From Dictyoglomus thermophilum H-6-12 (GTDB lineage Bacteria; Dictyoglomota; Dictyoglomia; Dictyoglomales; Dictyoglomaceae), in the NCBI RefSeq assembly GCF_000020965.1, contig NC_011297.1, positions 1,770,525-1,834,524 on the forward strand: a stretch of DNA of 64,000 nt. The letters run 5' to 3'. This document shows, in pieces, positions 24,040 to 33,480 of this stretch (positions within the stretch are counted from its first letter, which is position 1; every line of letters begins with the position of its first letter). Position numbers and translations under genes: made by a program. The notes beneath the pieces were generated by a model. The model was given only the letters and a program-made list of their open reading frames with translations. It searched no databases and was not told where the DNA came from.

Positions 24040-24860
24040 CTTATGGTTCCTTCATCAAAATCTGTCAAAGTATATAAATGTTTCTTATTCCCTTCTTTGA
24101 AATCATAGTTTATAAGACTGTTCCAAAAAGTCTCTTTTTTAAAGTCTTCAATTATCCACTTTTTGATTAACCTTAGCCATTGCAAGGAACCTTTATATGC
24201 AGATCTATATGCCCAATCAAAGTAAGGTCTTCCTGAATGATCCTTATTTAAGATATCATGACTTATCTTTCCCCAATGGGTTGTGAGTCCACTTACCCCA
24301 TAATACATACCGCCAAGATTTTTAAGATTTGAGATTGCTTTATCTAAGGTATTGTAGGATCTATACATTATGTCAAAATATGTGGCATCTTTAATACCTG
24401 AGAGGGTATTTAAATCTAATTCTGCCCAATTGGAATGGGCATAAAAATCCTGAACTATATGAGAAGAAATACCTATTATTAAAAGTGCTCCTAATTTGTC
24501 GTTTTTTTCAACTTTCTCCCTTAAGGCATTATAAGTATTGAATATTAGCTGTCTCCAATACCTATCAATGACATCTTTGCCATAGAGATTATCAAAATGT
24601 AGAAAATCTACTAATCTTTTTGAAACTCTACAAAAATCATCATCAATTACGTACTCTACTACATCTTCTTGAAATATATCCACATAAGAATTTCCAGCAA
24701 GAGCAACAGAAATGGCACCTTTACTTAGTCCTTCCTTTCTCATTACTTCTCTAATCAAATCATAATGGTACCCCATGGAAAAACCAAAAGCTATTTTCAC
24801 AAACTGAAGAGAAAGTAAAAAGATAAAAAATAGAGAAAAAAGAAATATTTTGTTTTTCAT
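23985..24860 (-). CDS. Het-C / zinc-phospholipase-C-like N-terminal part (frameshifted)
   Basis: 291 codons with a signal peptide (residues 1-26). It then has a helical domain with MGYHYDLIREVM, LHFDN, and IGISSHIVQDFYAHSNW, the His-rich signature of Het-C and related metal-dependent phospholipase-like proteins. The frame ends at RIWGA-stop inside a run of six G (minus strand, 23994-23999). The next frame carries straight on as GLDTIFDDMPN, so one ~950-aa secreted protein is split. This may be a mutation, a sequencing error, or a phase-variable tract. Confidence 0.7.
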   Translation of the reverse strand: MKNKIFLFSLFFIFLLSLQFVKIAFGFSMGYHYDLIREVMRKEGLSKGAISVALAGNSYVDIFQEDVVEYVIDDDFCRVSKRLVDFLHFDNLYGKDVIDRYWRQLIFNTYNALREKVEKNDKLGALLIIGISSHIVQDFYAHSNWAELDLNTLSGIKDATYFDIMYRSYNTLDKAISNLKNLGGMYYGVSGLTTHWGKISHDILNKDHSGRPYFDWAYRSAYKGSLQWLRLIKKWIIEDFKKETFWNSLINYDFKEGNKKHLYTLTDFDEGTIRWLCTYGGAWKAPRIWGA

Positions 24861-24929
24861 ACTTCTCCTCCTCTATAAGGGAAAACAGAGATATAAACGA
24901 ACTTTTATCTCTACTTTCCCAGTCTTACA

Positions 24930-25187
24930 TTATGGATCAATATAACCGAGCCACTGAGTCCAAATATTATTTGCAGTCGTCCCGTCATGTTTAATCAAGC
25001 TTAATATGAAGCCATCTTGACGATTATTTACTGCTTCAGCCATCACACCTGGTTGTGCTGATAGAACATATGCAGGTTCTTTTGTAAAGGGAGGGCTAAA
25101 CTGTATATTTTGCCCATGGCTTCTCATTTTTACTTCTCCCTTAAAGCCATTTCTTGGGCTTGGAACAACGCCATCCATAACACCCAT
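24930..25187 (-). pseudogene. C-terminal fragment of the broken Ig-like lipoprotein
   Basis: 85 codons ending at 24930 that continue the preceding gene in another frame. The repeat unit ...DGFxLxLxxxDGxTxxxxWxxW occurs at the end of the first fragment (NNAPDGFDLCLL) and again here (NNRQDGFILSLI). This shows that both belong to one protein. The frameshift lies around 25180. Confidence 0.65.
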
Positions 25188-26225
25188 ACACCCCTTACTG
25201 TTTTTCCACTATCATCTAAAAGACATAGATCAAAACCATCAGGAGCATTATTCTGGGCACCGTTTATCAATGTTTTACCATCTTTTTGAACCCATATCTC
25301 TGAGGTCCTATATGAGCTTCCCACCTTATCTCCATTATCATCAAATAAGGGATATTTAGGAGGATTATATGCTTGAGATTTAACAGCAACCCACTCATAA
25401 GCTTCAGTCATAGAAATAAAGCCATCACCTTGTTTTTGCCACTTTACACTTCCATTAGGATTAAGAGCATAAAGCCCATTAGCAACAATGTATATTGTTC
25501 CATCATCTCCTATAGAAGGACAGGCATATACATAACCTGCTGAATATTTCCACTTTAAAAATGTATTTTTACCTACATTAATACTTGCAGAGCCTATATT
25601 TCCCTCCGCATTATATGCTCTCACTGTAATAGTATGATTTTCTGTCTCAAAACTTTGTGTATTCCAACTACATATGTAAGTTCCATTAATACCTTCTGTT
25701 TTTGTTCCTATAATTTGATCATCTACATAAAATTCAACTTTACTTACAGAACTTGGAGTTTTATTAACTTTAATTTTTGGACTTTTCTCAACAACCTGTA
25801 CTACAATAGTAGTTATATTATCAACTAAATCTTCATTTTGAGGAGAGGTTATAGTAACCTGTGGCACTTGATTATCTCCTATTACTACTGTTATTTTAAG
25901 AGTCTCTCCTACATTTCCTGTTTTATCATACGCCATTGCTTTTAAAGTATGAGTTGAACCATAAGTTAAATCCTTTGTATCCCATGCATATTCATATAGG
26001 GCTTGACTAAATTCTTTTATCATATTTTGATCGATATAAATTTCCACCTTTGTTACCCCTACATTATCAGAAGCATTAACCTTTACTAAAACTTCTCCTG
26101 AAACTTTACTACCATCCTGTAGATCTAGGATTGCCACCTAAGGTCTCATGGTATCCTTCATAGTACATCCATTTATTAAAAGGAGAAATAATAAGGCTGA
26201 AAGAGAAAATTAAAATCCCCCTCAT
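25130..26225 (-). pseudogene. Ig-like / PQQ-repeat lipoprotein, multiply broken
   Basis: The main frame (26137-25130, 335 codons) has two Ig-like domains (VKVNASDNVGVTKVEIYID, SKVEFYVDDQIIG), then a short PQQ-propeller-like stretch (SIGDDGTIYIVANGLYALNP). Upstream, from ATG 26225, an N-terminal signal starts in one frame (RGILIFSFS) and continues in another (LLFLLLINGC), a lipobox followed by TMKDTMRP and a TAG stop directly before the main frame. With the C-terminal frameshift at ~25180 there are at least three lesions, so the gene is dead. It was a surface lipoprotein. Confidence 0.7.
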
Positions 26226-26344
26226 ACTCCAACTCTCCTTTCAAAAGGTTTTGAAAGAGGTTAAAAAATATAAAATAATAAGATTATTATTAGTTTATAC
26301 TTTTTAACCCCTTATAAATATTATAATACAAGTAATTAAAATTT

Positions 26345-27727
26345 TTAAAATTTTGTTTTATATATCCAAATATTTCTGTCTTTTTCGCTCTCCACAAAAC
26401 CCACAAAAACACTATAAAGATCTTTTGTGGTAATAGCGCTTCTAACTACTCTATTTAAGCCAGCTTTTACTATTTTTTTCAACATCTCTCCTTTAAGATC
26501 AGTAAGCATAATATAGGGACTAAAAATTTCGTCCTCTAAAGTATAACCTCCTATGATAAAATTTGATTTTACCATTGAAATGGTTGTGAGAAATATTTTC
26601 ATACCCTTTTTGTTATAATTCTTTCTCCACAATATATCCCCTTTATCATTAAAATAAGCCAAATAAAAACCGTGCCTTAAATCTTTATAAGCATATCCTC
26701 CTACTAAATATCCTTGATCTGTAGGAATAAGTCTTTCTCCACGTACCGGACCTTCCCCTGACAACTTTTTATTCCAAATTAGCCTTCCATCCTTATCAAT
26801 CCGATATATTACTCCTTTAGATAAACGTGACATATCAAAAGTACCTGCTAAAATAAAATCACCATTCCTTGCCTGAATCGCATTACTAAACTCATCATCA
26901 CCCTTTTCTCCAAAAATAACATCCCAAAGTTTGTGGCCATTTTTGTCAAATTTAATCACAAGAGCATCCATCATATAATTTTTACCATCTTTATCCAAAG
27001 TTTTTATTCTTCCAACTACTAAATAATCTCCAGTATCAGTTAAAATAACACTATTTACTGTTTCCACACTATCTGGTCTTCCATAAACTGCCTCCCACAA
27101 AAATCCCCCATCAGTACTAGTTTTTAAAAGATGGATATCTCCGTTATTAGAGGTGGCAGATATAAGATATCCTTTATCATCTTCTATTACATAAGAGTTT
27201 GTAAAATCTTTGTTTATTAAATAAGTTCTACCCCAGATTTTTCTTCCATACCTATCTACTTTCAAAAGGTATATATTGTTCCTTGGTGCATAGGAGGATA
27301 TTCCCGAAATTATATAATTTGCATCTCTTGTCTCTTTTACTGAGAAAGGAGTCTCCCATCTAAAATCCCCATAATAATTACCAAAAGTAAGGCTCAAACT
27401 AATCTGAAAATCTATTTTGTTTAATCCACTTCTTATAGAAAAAGTATTACTTACTACCCTAGCATTATTGTTAGGTTCGATAACCTCAATCAAGAATTTT
27501 TCTTCCTCACCTAAAACTGGAATATTCTTTATGTAATATTTTCCCTCTTCATCACTTATAGCTGTACAGTCTGTTCCAAGTACTAATATCTTTGCTCCCT
27601 CTACCGGAATTCTATCTTTACTAGTTACTAGGCCTTCTAAGGTAGCGTAAGAAAGTTGACTTTGACTTAAGGAAAAGGAAACCAATAAAACTACTAAAAT
27701 CATGGGAAATAGTAATTTTTTAAGCAC
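26345..27727 (-). CDS. Secreted beta-propeller protein with carboxypeptidase-regulatory-like domain
   Basis: A 460-aa protein. Residues 1-21 are a signal peptide (ending SLSQSQ). Residues ~28-115 form a carboxypeptidase-regulatory-like domain (LEGLVTSKDRIPVEGAKILV ... DEEGKYYIKNIP). The rest has six or so ~50-residue repeats of the type DKDGRLIWNKKL...TDQGYLVGGY, a delta-60/PQQ-like beta-propeller. No catalytic motif is visible. It is probably an extracellular or periplasmic binding or scaffold protein. Reading frame intact, unlike its two neighbours. Confidence 0.75.
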   Translation of the reverse strand: MLKKLLFPMILVVLLVSFSLSQSQLSYATLEGLVTSKDRIPVEGAKILVLGTDCTAISDEEGKYYIKNIPVLGEEEKFLIEVIEPNNNARVVSNTFSIRSGLNKIDFQISLSLTFGNYYGDFRWETPFSVKETRDANYIISGISSYAPRNNIYLLKVDRYGRKIWGRTYLINKDFTNSYVIEDDKGYLISATSNNGDIHLLKTSTDGGFLWEAVYGRPDSVETVNSVILTDTGDYLVVGRIKTLDKDGKNYMMDALVIKFDKNGHKLWDVIFGEKGDDEFSNAIQARNGDFILAGTFDMSRLSKGVIYRIDKDGRLIWNKKLSGEGPVRGERLIPTDQGYLVGGYAYKDLRHGFYLAYFNDKGDILWRKNYNKKGMKIFLTTISMVKSNFIIGGYTLEDEIFSPYIMLTDLKGEMLKKIVKAGLNRVVRSAITTKDLYSVFVGFVESEKDRNIWIYKTKF

Positions 27728-27860
27728 TTTTTTCTCCTTTCTAATTTTAAAAATCTATTGGGGGATTATAATTATAATATAATGCAAAACTTATATTGAC
27801 AATAATAAGATCAAAAAATTCAATTTATTTTAGTTTAAATCTTAAAGGGAGGTAAAAAAT

Positions 27861-29141
27861 TTGAAAAAGAAGTTATACGAAGAAATTGTTCTTTTTTATG
27901 GAGCAATAAAATGGGTAATCTTATCAACTATCATAGGTATCATCGTTGGCATTGGGGTAACCGTCTTTCTAAAGCTTCTACATGCAAGTATAAACCTTAC
28001 AAGTAAATTTGAATACTATTATATTCTTCTACCCTTTGCTTTATTTATAACAGCTCTTATTATTGAGAAAATTGCTCCTGAAGCTAAAGGACACGGTACG
28101 GAAAAAGTGATAGAATCCATACATAAAAGAAACGGAAAAATAAATCCTTTAGTGGTCCCCATAAAACTCATTGGAACTATTATAACCCTTTCAGCAGGAG
28201 GTTCTGCGGGAAAGGAGGGACCAAGTGCTCAAATAGGAGCAGGACTTGCATCTATTTTTGCAGATATTTTTAAACTTGACGATAGGAATAGAAAAAAACT
28301 CGTAATATGCGGAATAAGTGCTGGATTTGCATCGGTATTTGGTACCCCAATTGCAGGAGCTATTTTTGGTATCGAAGTTTTAATTGTAGGTAATATGTTC
28401 TATGAGGCCTTACTTCCTTCTTTTATAGCAGGAATAGTTTCATTCCAGGTTTCATCTAAATTAGGAATAAGCTATTCCTATCATCCTTTAAGCTTTAACT
28501 ATTCTTTTAATGAATTGCACTTTGCTGAGGCTATCATTGCAGGTATATTTTTAGGGCTTGTCTCCATAATATTTATTGAGACTCTAAATTTCTTCGAAGA
28601 TATATATAAAAAATTAAAAATATGGAACCCAGTCAAAGGACTCATAGGAGGAAGTATACTCGTACTTTTAACCCTCATTTTTTCTAAAAATTTTCTAGGA
28701 CTCGGCATAGACACTATAGAACGTGCCCTTAATGGAGAAAGGATTGCATGGTACTTCTTCCTTGTGAAGATTATTTTTACAATTATTACGCTAAGTTTTG
28801 GAGGAAGCGGAGGAATAATAACTCCAATTTTCTTTATTGGATCAACTGCAGGAAACTTTCTTGCTAACTTCTTACATTTTGATAGAGCAACCTTATCAGC
28901 AATAGGCATGATAAACCTTCTCGCAAGTGTCACAAATACTCCTATTGCTTCAAGTATTATGTTTATAGAACTTTTTGGGAAAAACAATGCCTATTATGCA
29001 ATCATCTCTTGTATTATTGCCTTTATAATAAATGGAGAACGAAGCGTATATCCCTCTCAAGTAATACAAATAAGAAAACGTAGACTTGCAGGAAACCATA
29101 GTCTACTAAAGAAGTTATTAAAAACAAGAAAACAATCTTAA
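27861..29141 (+). CDS. ClC-family chloride channel/transporter
   Basis: A 426-aa membrane protein starting at TTG 27861 with GGGAGGT 6 nt upstream. ClC selectivity-filter motifs are present: GGSAGKEGPSAQ, which includes the gating Glu of GKEGP, and GGSGGIITPIFFIG. No C-terminal CBS domains. The external gating Glu suggests a Cl-/H+ antiporter or a fluoride-insensitive relative, but the internal proton Glu cannot be confirmed by eye. It is convergent with uppP, 14 nt away. Confidence 0.85.
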   Translation: MKKKLYEEIVLFYGAIKWVILSTIIGIIVGIGVTVFLKLLHASINLTSKFEYYYILLPFALFITALIIEKIAPEAKGHGTEKVIESIHKRNGKINPLVVPIKLIGTIITLSAGGSAGKEGPSAQIGAGLASIFADIFKLDDRNRKKLVICGISAGFASVFGTPIAGAIFGIEVLIVGNMFYEALLPSFIAGIVSFQVSSKLGISYSYHPLSFNYSFNELHFAEAIIAGIFLGLVSIIFIETLNFFEDIYKKLKIWNPVKGLIGGSILVLLTLIFSKNFLGLGIDTIERALNGERIAWYFFLVKIIFTIITLSFGGSGGIITPIFFIGSTAGNFLANFLHFDRATLSAIGMINLLASVTNTPIASSIMFIELFGKNNAYYAIISCIIAFIINGERSVYPSQVIQIRKRRLAGNHSLLKKLLKTRKQS

Positions 29142-29155
29142 GAGCTTTGTATGAG

Positions 29156-30028
29156 TTATCCTTCTGCTTTTGCCATACTAAAAATCAAATAAATTATCGC
29201 AACTCCAAAAATTATAAGCGAGGGTATTTGAAGCCCAAAGTATGCAAACAAAATAGATAAAGCAAGTATAAATCTATAATATGAGAAAACTTTTAGAGAG
29301 GACTTTTTAACGTAATTCAACAGTAAATGAATGGTCAAAATACCCACAATAAAAGCCCAAAAGGCTCCCCAAAGTATTAAATAAAGATTTCCAGGATTTT
29401 CACCCTTTATTACATGGAGCAATTTAAAAAATACTGCACCACCTATTATAGGCAAAGAAAGATAAAAGGAAAACTTTGTGGCTTCATCTCTTCTAAGCCC
29501 TGTAAACATTCCTCCTGATATGGTAGAACCAGATCTCGATACTCCAGGGAAAAGAGAGAAAACCTGCCAAAATCCTATAATTAGCGCTCTTTTTACATCC
29601 ATATCTTTTATTTCAAGATTTTTTTTGGAAATCTTCTCAAGAATTAGAAATACAATACCAAAAGATATTACTCCCAAAAGGATTATCCAAATAGAAAAAG
29701 AATAAACTTGAGGCTGAGAGATTTTCTCCACTAATGGATCAAGAAAAACCCCTAAAACTCCTGCAGGCAAAGTAGCGAGGATAATAAGTCCCAATATTCT
29801 TCTTTTCTCTCCCCCTATAAATATGCTCACTAAGAACTCCCACCAGTCTTTTATAAAGTAAAAAAATACTGCTAAAAGAGTCCCAAGATGAAGTCCTACA
29901 TTAAAAGAAAGCCCAAAATCAGGAATTTTGACAAGATAGGGTATCAAAATAAGATGAGCAGTACTACTTATAGGAAGAAATTCTGTTATTCCCTGCACAA
30001 TACTAAGAATAATAACCCAGAAATTCAT
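29156..30028 (-). CDS. uppP: Undecaprenyl-diphosphatase
   Basis: A 290-aa membrane enzyme of the BacA/UppP family. It removes a phosphate from undecaprenyl pyrophosphate so the carrier lipid can be reused in peptidoglycan synthesis. Family motifs: QGITEFLPISSTAHLIL near residues 12-28, with the catalytic Glu, Ser and His; and FPGVSRSGSTISGG with the essential Arg. About eight helices. It lies 9 nt after mnmE on the same strand. Confidence 0.93.
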   Translation of the reverse strand: MNFWVIILSIVQGITEFLPISSTAHLILIPYLVKIPDFGLSFNVGLHLGTLLAVFFYFIKDWWEFLVSIFIGGEKRRILGLIILATLPAGVLGVFLDPLVEKISQPQVYSFSIWIILLGVISFGIVFLILEKISKKNLEIKDMDVKRALIIGFWQVFSLFPGVSRSGSTISGGMFTGLRRDEATKFSFYLSLPIIGGAVFFKLLHVIKGENPGNLYLILWGAFWAFIVGILTIHLLLNYVKKSSLKVFSYYRFILALSILFAYFGLQIPSLIIFGVAIIYLIFSMAKAEG

Positions 30029-30037
30029 ATCTACCTC

Positions 30038-31405
30038 CTATTTTCCAACACAGAAATTTTCAAAGATTTTATCTGTTATATCTAACGAGACTTCTTCTCC
30101 AAGAATCTCTCCAAAAGCTCTATCCATATCGTATATGATATCTCCCAGAACATCTAAACTTTGAGGAAGATTTTTAAGTACATTTAATCCCTCTTCACAG
30201 AGATTATAAACCTCTTTTAATTTTTCTCTATGGTACATATTAAGAAATATTCCATCCTCAACATCCTGAGATGTAATATGCCTCTCAATAACCTTCTCGA
30301 TCTCTTCTATACCTTTTCTCTCTTTAGCAGATACAAATATCTTTTCTATATCTTTGGGAAAAACAGATAAATCTACCTTTTGAGGAAGATCTATTTTATT
30401 CACCACAAGAATTAGTTTTTTATTCTGATAACTTTTAATCTTTTCCAAAAGATTGATTTCTTCTTCTGAAGCCTCGCAACTTCCATCAACCACAAAAAGA
30501 ATCAAATTAGATTTTTCAAGAATTTTTTCTGTCCTTTCCATTCCCATCTTATCCAAAATATCCTTAGGTATTCCAAGGCCTGCAGTATCATAAATCTTTA
30601 CCAGATGACCCGAAGAAAGATAAAGCTCACCCTCTATATAATCTCTGGTAGTACCAGGAATAGGGGTTACTATTGCTCTATCCTCCCTCATCAATGCATT
30701 AAAAAGGCTTGATTTTCCAACATTAGGTCTTCCCACCAAGATAACCCCATATCCTTCCCTAATCCAATCCCCTTTTTCTGCCTTTTCTAGCAAATCAGAA
30801 ACTTCTTTTTTTATTTCCTCAATATTCCTTATCCAATCTTCTTTCTCTTTTTCTTCCACATCTTCAGGAAAATCTATAGAGGCTTCCAAGTATATCCGAA
30901 GATATTCCACCTTAGACTTTAAATCCCTAAGCTTTCTTGATAATTCTCCTTTTAATTTTGACAAAGCCCTTTTTAAGGCTATTTTACTTTCTGCCCTTAT
31001 AATCTCATTTATACTCTCTGCCTGTAAGAGATCAACTTTTCCATTTAAAAAGGCCCTCTTGGTAAATTCTCCTCTTTCTGCAATCCTTGCTCCCTCTTCC
31101 ACAAGGATCTTTAATATCTCCTCAAGAATAATAGGACTCCCATGAGTAAAGATCTCTACCATATCTTCTCCAGTGTAAGACTTAGGAGCCTTATATACTG
31201 CCACGAGTACTTCGTCTATAATTTCATTCTTATAAACTATATTTCCATAATGAATGGTATGAGAGAGAACCTCTTTAAGATCTTTTTCTTTTTTAGGAAT
31301 AAAGATCTTCTTAACAATATCTATAACATCAGGCCCACTTAACCTTATGACCCCTATAGCACTAAAACCAAGAGGAGTTGCAATAGCAACAATATTATCT
31401 TTCAT
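30038..31405 (-). CDS. mnmE: tRNA modification GTPase MnmE
   Basis: A 455-aa GTPase. With MnmG it builds the 5-carboxymethylaminomethyl group on U34 of tRNAs. Domains: N-terminal folate-binding (residues 1-120), helical domain, and an inserted G domain with GRPNVGKSS (Walker A), PGTTRDY, DTAG and NKID. The C-terminus ends FCVGK, the CxGK motif with the catalytic Cys. The start overlaps jag by 11 nt, continuing the rpmH-rnpA-yidD-yidC-jag-mnmE order found in many bacteria. Confidence 0.97.
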   Translation of the reverse strand: MKDNIVAIATPLGFSAIGVIRLSGPDVIDIVKKIFIPKKEKDLKEVLSHTIHYGNIVYKNEIIDEVLVAVYKAPKSYTGEDMVEIFTHGSPIILEEILKILVEEGARIAERGEFTKRAFLNGKVDLLQAESINEIIRAESKIALKRALSKLKGELSRKLRDLKSKVEYLRIYLEASIDFPEDVEEKEKEDWIRNIEEIKKEVSDLLEKAEKGDWIREGYGVILVGRPNVGKSSLFNALMREDRAIVTPIPGTTRDYIEGELYLSSGHLVKIYDTAGLGIPKDILDKMGMERTEKILEKSNLILFVVDGSCEASEEEINLLEKIKSYQNKKLILVVNKIDLPQKVDLSVFPKDIEKIFVSAKERKGIEEIEKVIERHITSQDVEDGIFLNMYHREKLKEVYNLCEEGLNVLKNLPQSLDVLGDIIYDMDRAFGEILGEEVSLDITDKIFENFCVGK

Positions 31406-32018
31406 CTTCTTTAGGTGCTATTACTACCCTTCTTTCGGGTTCCTCTCCAACACTATATGTAATTACATCAGGATCATTTTGTAAAGTTAGGTGAATAACT
31501 CTCCTTTCTCTCGAATTCATAGGCTTTAAATGAAACTCTTTCTTTTCTTTCTTAACCTTCTCAGCAATCTTCTTAGCAAGATTAGATAGATATTTTTCCT
31601 TTCTTTCTCTATAATGATCTATATCAAGGATTACTATCTCTGAAATCTGGTTCTTAGCAGCAAAAAGTCTAAGTATGAATTCAAGGGAAGATAGAGTTCT
31701 TCCTCCAGGACCAATTAATTCTCCTAAATTTTCTCCCTCTAAATTAATTTTAATATATCCTTCCTCTCGTGTTATCTTTATTCTTGCCTTTAAATTTAAT
31801 TTGTTCAATACATTTCCTAAGAAACTCCTCAAGACATCTTCAGGATCCTTCTTTATCCATGCTAAAATTCTAAAGGGCTTTGATCCTATTCCAAGAATAC
31901 CTTCCCTTCCATATTCTAGAATCTTATAATCAATTTTATCCAAAGGAACCTCTAAAACAGCCTTTGCCTTGAGGAGAGCATCCTCCAAGGTTTTTCCCTC
32001 AGTCTCTATCTCCTTCAT
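31395..32018 (-). CDS. jag: Jag / KhpB RNA-binding protein
   Basis: A 207-aa protein. It has an N-terminal Jag-N domain (residues 1-50, EGKTLEDALLKAKAVL...GILGIGSKPFRI), a KH domain with the loop GELIGPGGRTLSSL (about 113-126), and an R3H domain with the HxxR-type segment MNSRERRVIHLTLQNDP. It binds RNA and affects cell elongation in other bacteria. It sits between yidC and mnmE as usual. Confidence 0.93.
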   Translation of the reverse strand: MKEIETEGKTLEDALLKAKAVLEVPLDKIDYKILEYGREGILGIGSKPFRILAWIKKDPEDVLRSFLGNVLNKLNLKARIKITREEGYIKINLEGENLGELIGPGGRTLSSLEFILRLFAAKNQISEIVILDIDHYRERKEKYLSNLAKKIAEKVKKEKKEFHLKPMNSRERRVIHLTLQNDPDVITYSVGEEPERRVVIAPKEDER

Positions 32019-32023
32019 GATTA

Positions 32024-32653
32024 TTAGCCCCCCTTATGGAGTCTAAAAACAATCACTTGTTGTAATAACTGGAATAAACTTGATACCAACCAGTAAAGCA
32101 TAACTCCAGCAGGCACCTTATATAGCAGAAACATACCTGTAAATAGCATAGTGGTAAAAATATTCATAATTCTTTGCTGGCTTTTTTGCTCTGGAGAAGA
32201 AGCTAAAGAAGAAAGTTCTCCAGAAAAATAAGTAACAAGAGCCATGACAATAAGCAAAATATAATCAGGCTTTGTTAGATCAGAAATCCACAAAAATTTA
32301 GGCGTAACAGCATACTTATAATGAAGTAATAGCTGGTAAAGAGCAATCAATATTGGGAACTGAATCAGCAAAGGAAGACACCCCATCATAGGATTAATTT
32401 TATACTGTTGATAGAGAAGCATTATCTGTTTATTCATCTCTTTGGGATCATCTTTAAATTTTTCCTGAATCTTTTTTATCTCTGGTTGAATTTTTTGTTG
32501 CATAAAAAGGCTCTTTAATTGGGCATGGGTCAAAGGATAAAGAATTATTCTAACAAGAATAACAAGGAAAATAATTGCAACTCCATAGTTTCCTGTTAAT
32601 TTATAAAAAAGTTCTAAGATATATCCAAGCCCATTAGCAAGTGCATTTATCAT
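32024..32653 (-). CDS. yidC: Membrane protein insertase YidC (short form)
   Basis: A 209-aa Oxa1/YidC insertase. It starts directly at the first conserved helix region ([21 protein letters not shown]), followed by the cytoplasmic hairpin ([19 protein letters not shown]) and [18 protein letters not shown]. The large periplasmic domain and N-terminal helix of proteobacterial YidC are absent, as in Gram-positives, although this organism has Lpt genes. There is no obvious signal sequence. It overlaps yidD by 4 nt. Confidence 0.93.
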   Translation of the reverse strand: MINALANGLGYILELFYKLTGNYGVAIIFLVILVRIILYPLTHAQLKSLFMQQKIQPEIKKIQEKFKDDPKEMNKQIMLLYQQYKINPMMGCLPLLIQFPILIALYQLLLHYKYAVTPKFLWISDLTKPDYILLIVMALVTYFSGELSSLASSPEQKSQQRIMNIFTTMLFTGMFLLYKVPAGVMLYWLVSSLFQLLQQVIVFRLHKGG

Positions 32654-32937
32654 TTATTTTTCCTCCTTTTTAATTTCAATTCTAAGAATTCTTCTTTTGT
32701 AGGTACAGGATCGTATCCCCCAGGATTAAAAGGATGACATCTCAAAATTCTTTTTATAGCAAGAATTCCTCCCTCAAAAGCCCCAAACCTCTCAATAGCT
32801 TCTAAGGCATAAGTAGAACATGTGGGGTAGAATCTACAACTTTTAGGAAGAACAGGTGAAATAAACTTTTTATAAAACTTTATAAGGATAATTAACAAAC
32901 CTCTCATTGTTCTTTTAAAGCCCCGGCCTTTTCCCAT
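32650..32937 (-). CDS. yidD: Membrane protein insertion efficiency factor YidD
   Basis: A 95-aa member of the YidD/UPF0161 family. Motifs: [20 protein letters not shown] with paired Cys, [15 protein letters not shown], and [17 protein letters not shown]. The family helps YidC-dependent insertion. A basic extension (RGFKRTMRG) precedes the conserved part, so the true start may be one of the later Met residues. It overlaps rnpA by 34 nt and yidC by 4 nt. Confidence 0.93.
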   Translation of the reverse strand: MGKGRGFKRTMRGLLIILIKFYKKFISPVLPKSCRFYPTCSTYALEAIERFGAFEGGILAIKRILRCHPFNPGGYDPVPTKEEFLELKLKRRKNK

Positions 32938-33266
32938 ATTTTAATAAGCATATCCTTAACTTTATGAAAATCCAGATCCTTTATATTTTCTCCTGGTTTT
33001 ACTATTACAAGCATCTCTATGTCTTCTCTTAAATAAGGTCTATGAAGTCTATAAACCTCTCTTATGAGTCTTTTTATTCTATTCCTTACTACAGCCTTTC
33101 CAACTTTTTTATTTACACTTATTCCAATACGCCTTTTCTCTGCTCCTTTTCTAATATAAATAATAAAACTCTTAGAGAGGGAATAAGGCCTTCCCTCTCT
33201 TAAAACCCTTAGAAAATCTTCTTGCTTCCTTAATTTTTCTTCCTTAGGAAAAGAAAAAAGTCCCAA
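32904..33266 (-). CDS. rnpA: Ribonuclease P protein component
   Basis: A 120-aa basic protein, the protein subunit of RNase P, which trims the 5' leader of pre-tRNAs. Conserved features: [15 protein letters not shown] at the start, [29 protein letters not shown] (the RNR box) in the middle. The start appears to be TTG 33266, directly abutting the rpmH stop (TAA-TTG), which implies coupled translation. No ATG precedes the conserved region. Confidence 0.93.
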   Translation of the reverse strand: MGLFSFPKEEKLRKQEDFLRVLREGRPYSLSKSFIIYIRKGAEKRRIGISVNKKVGKAVVRNRIKRLIREVYRLHRPYLREDIEMLVIVKPGENIKDLDFHKVKDMLIKIWEKAGALKEQ

Positions 33267-33401
33267 TTATACTGTAAGTCTCTTTCTTCCCTTTGCTCTT
33301 CTTCTCTTAATAACTCTTCTTCCACCTGGTGTCCTCATACGGGCAAGAAATCCATGAACTCTTTTTCTGTGATGCTTCTTAGGCTGATAAGTCCTCTTCA
33401 T
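33267..33401 (-). CDS. rpmH: 50S ribosomal protein L34
   Basis: 44 codons from ATG 33401 to TAA 33267, encoding [20 protein letters not shown] and a basic C-terminus with [17 protein letters not shown]. This is an unmistakable L34. It heads the conserved block leading into rnpA, yidD, yidC, jag and mnmE. A GAGAGGG-type Shine-Dalgarno precedes it. Confidence 0.97.
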   Translation of the reverse strand: MKRTYQPKKHHRKRVHGFLARMRTPGGRRVIKRRRAKGRKRLTV

Positions 33402-33480
33402 TTCTTACCCTCTCCCTTTCTTTAGCATTTATAAAATTTAAATAAATACAACGTAATACTAACAAAAAAGTATTTTATCG

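Noticed and set aside
26120-26130. CTAG avoidance as a sign of an active MjaI-type system
   Set aside because: CTAG sites occur in the window (for example near 26125, 27620, 30789 and 40442), and the specificity of the decayed gene is unknown, so no inference is possible.
28499-28987. 162-codon minus-strand ORF inside the ClC gene
   Set aside because: Antisense to conserved ClC motifs; lengthy only because of the low stop density there.
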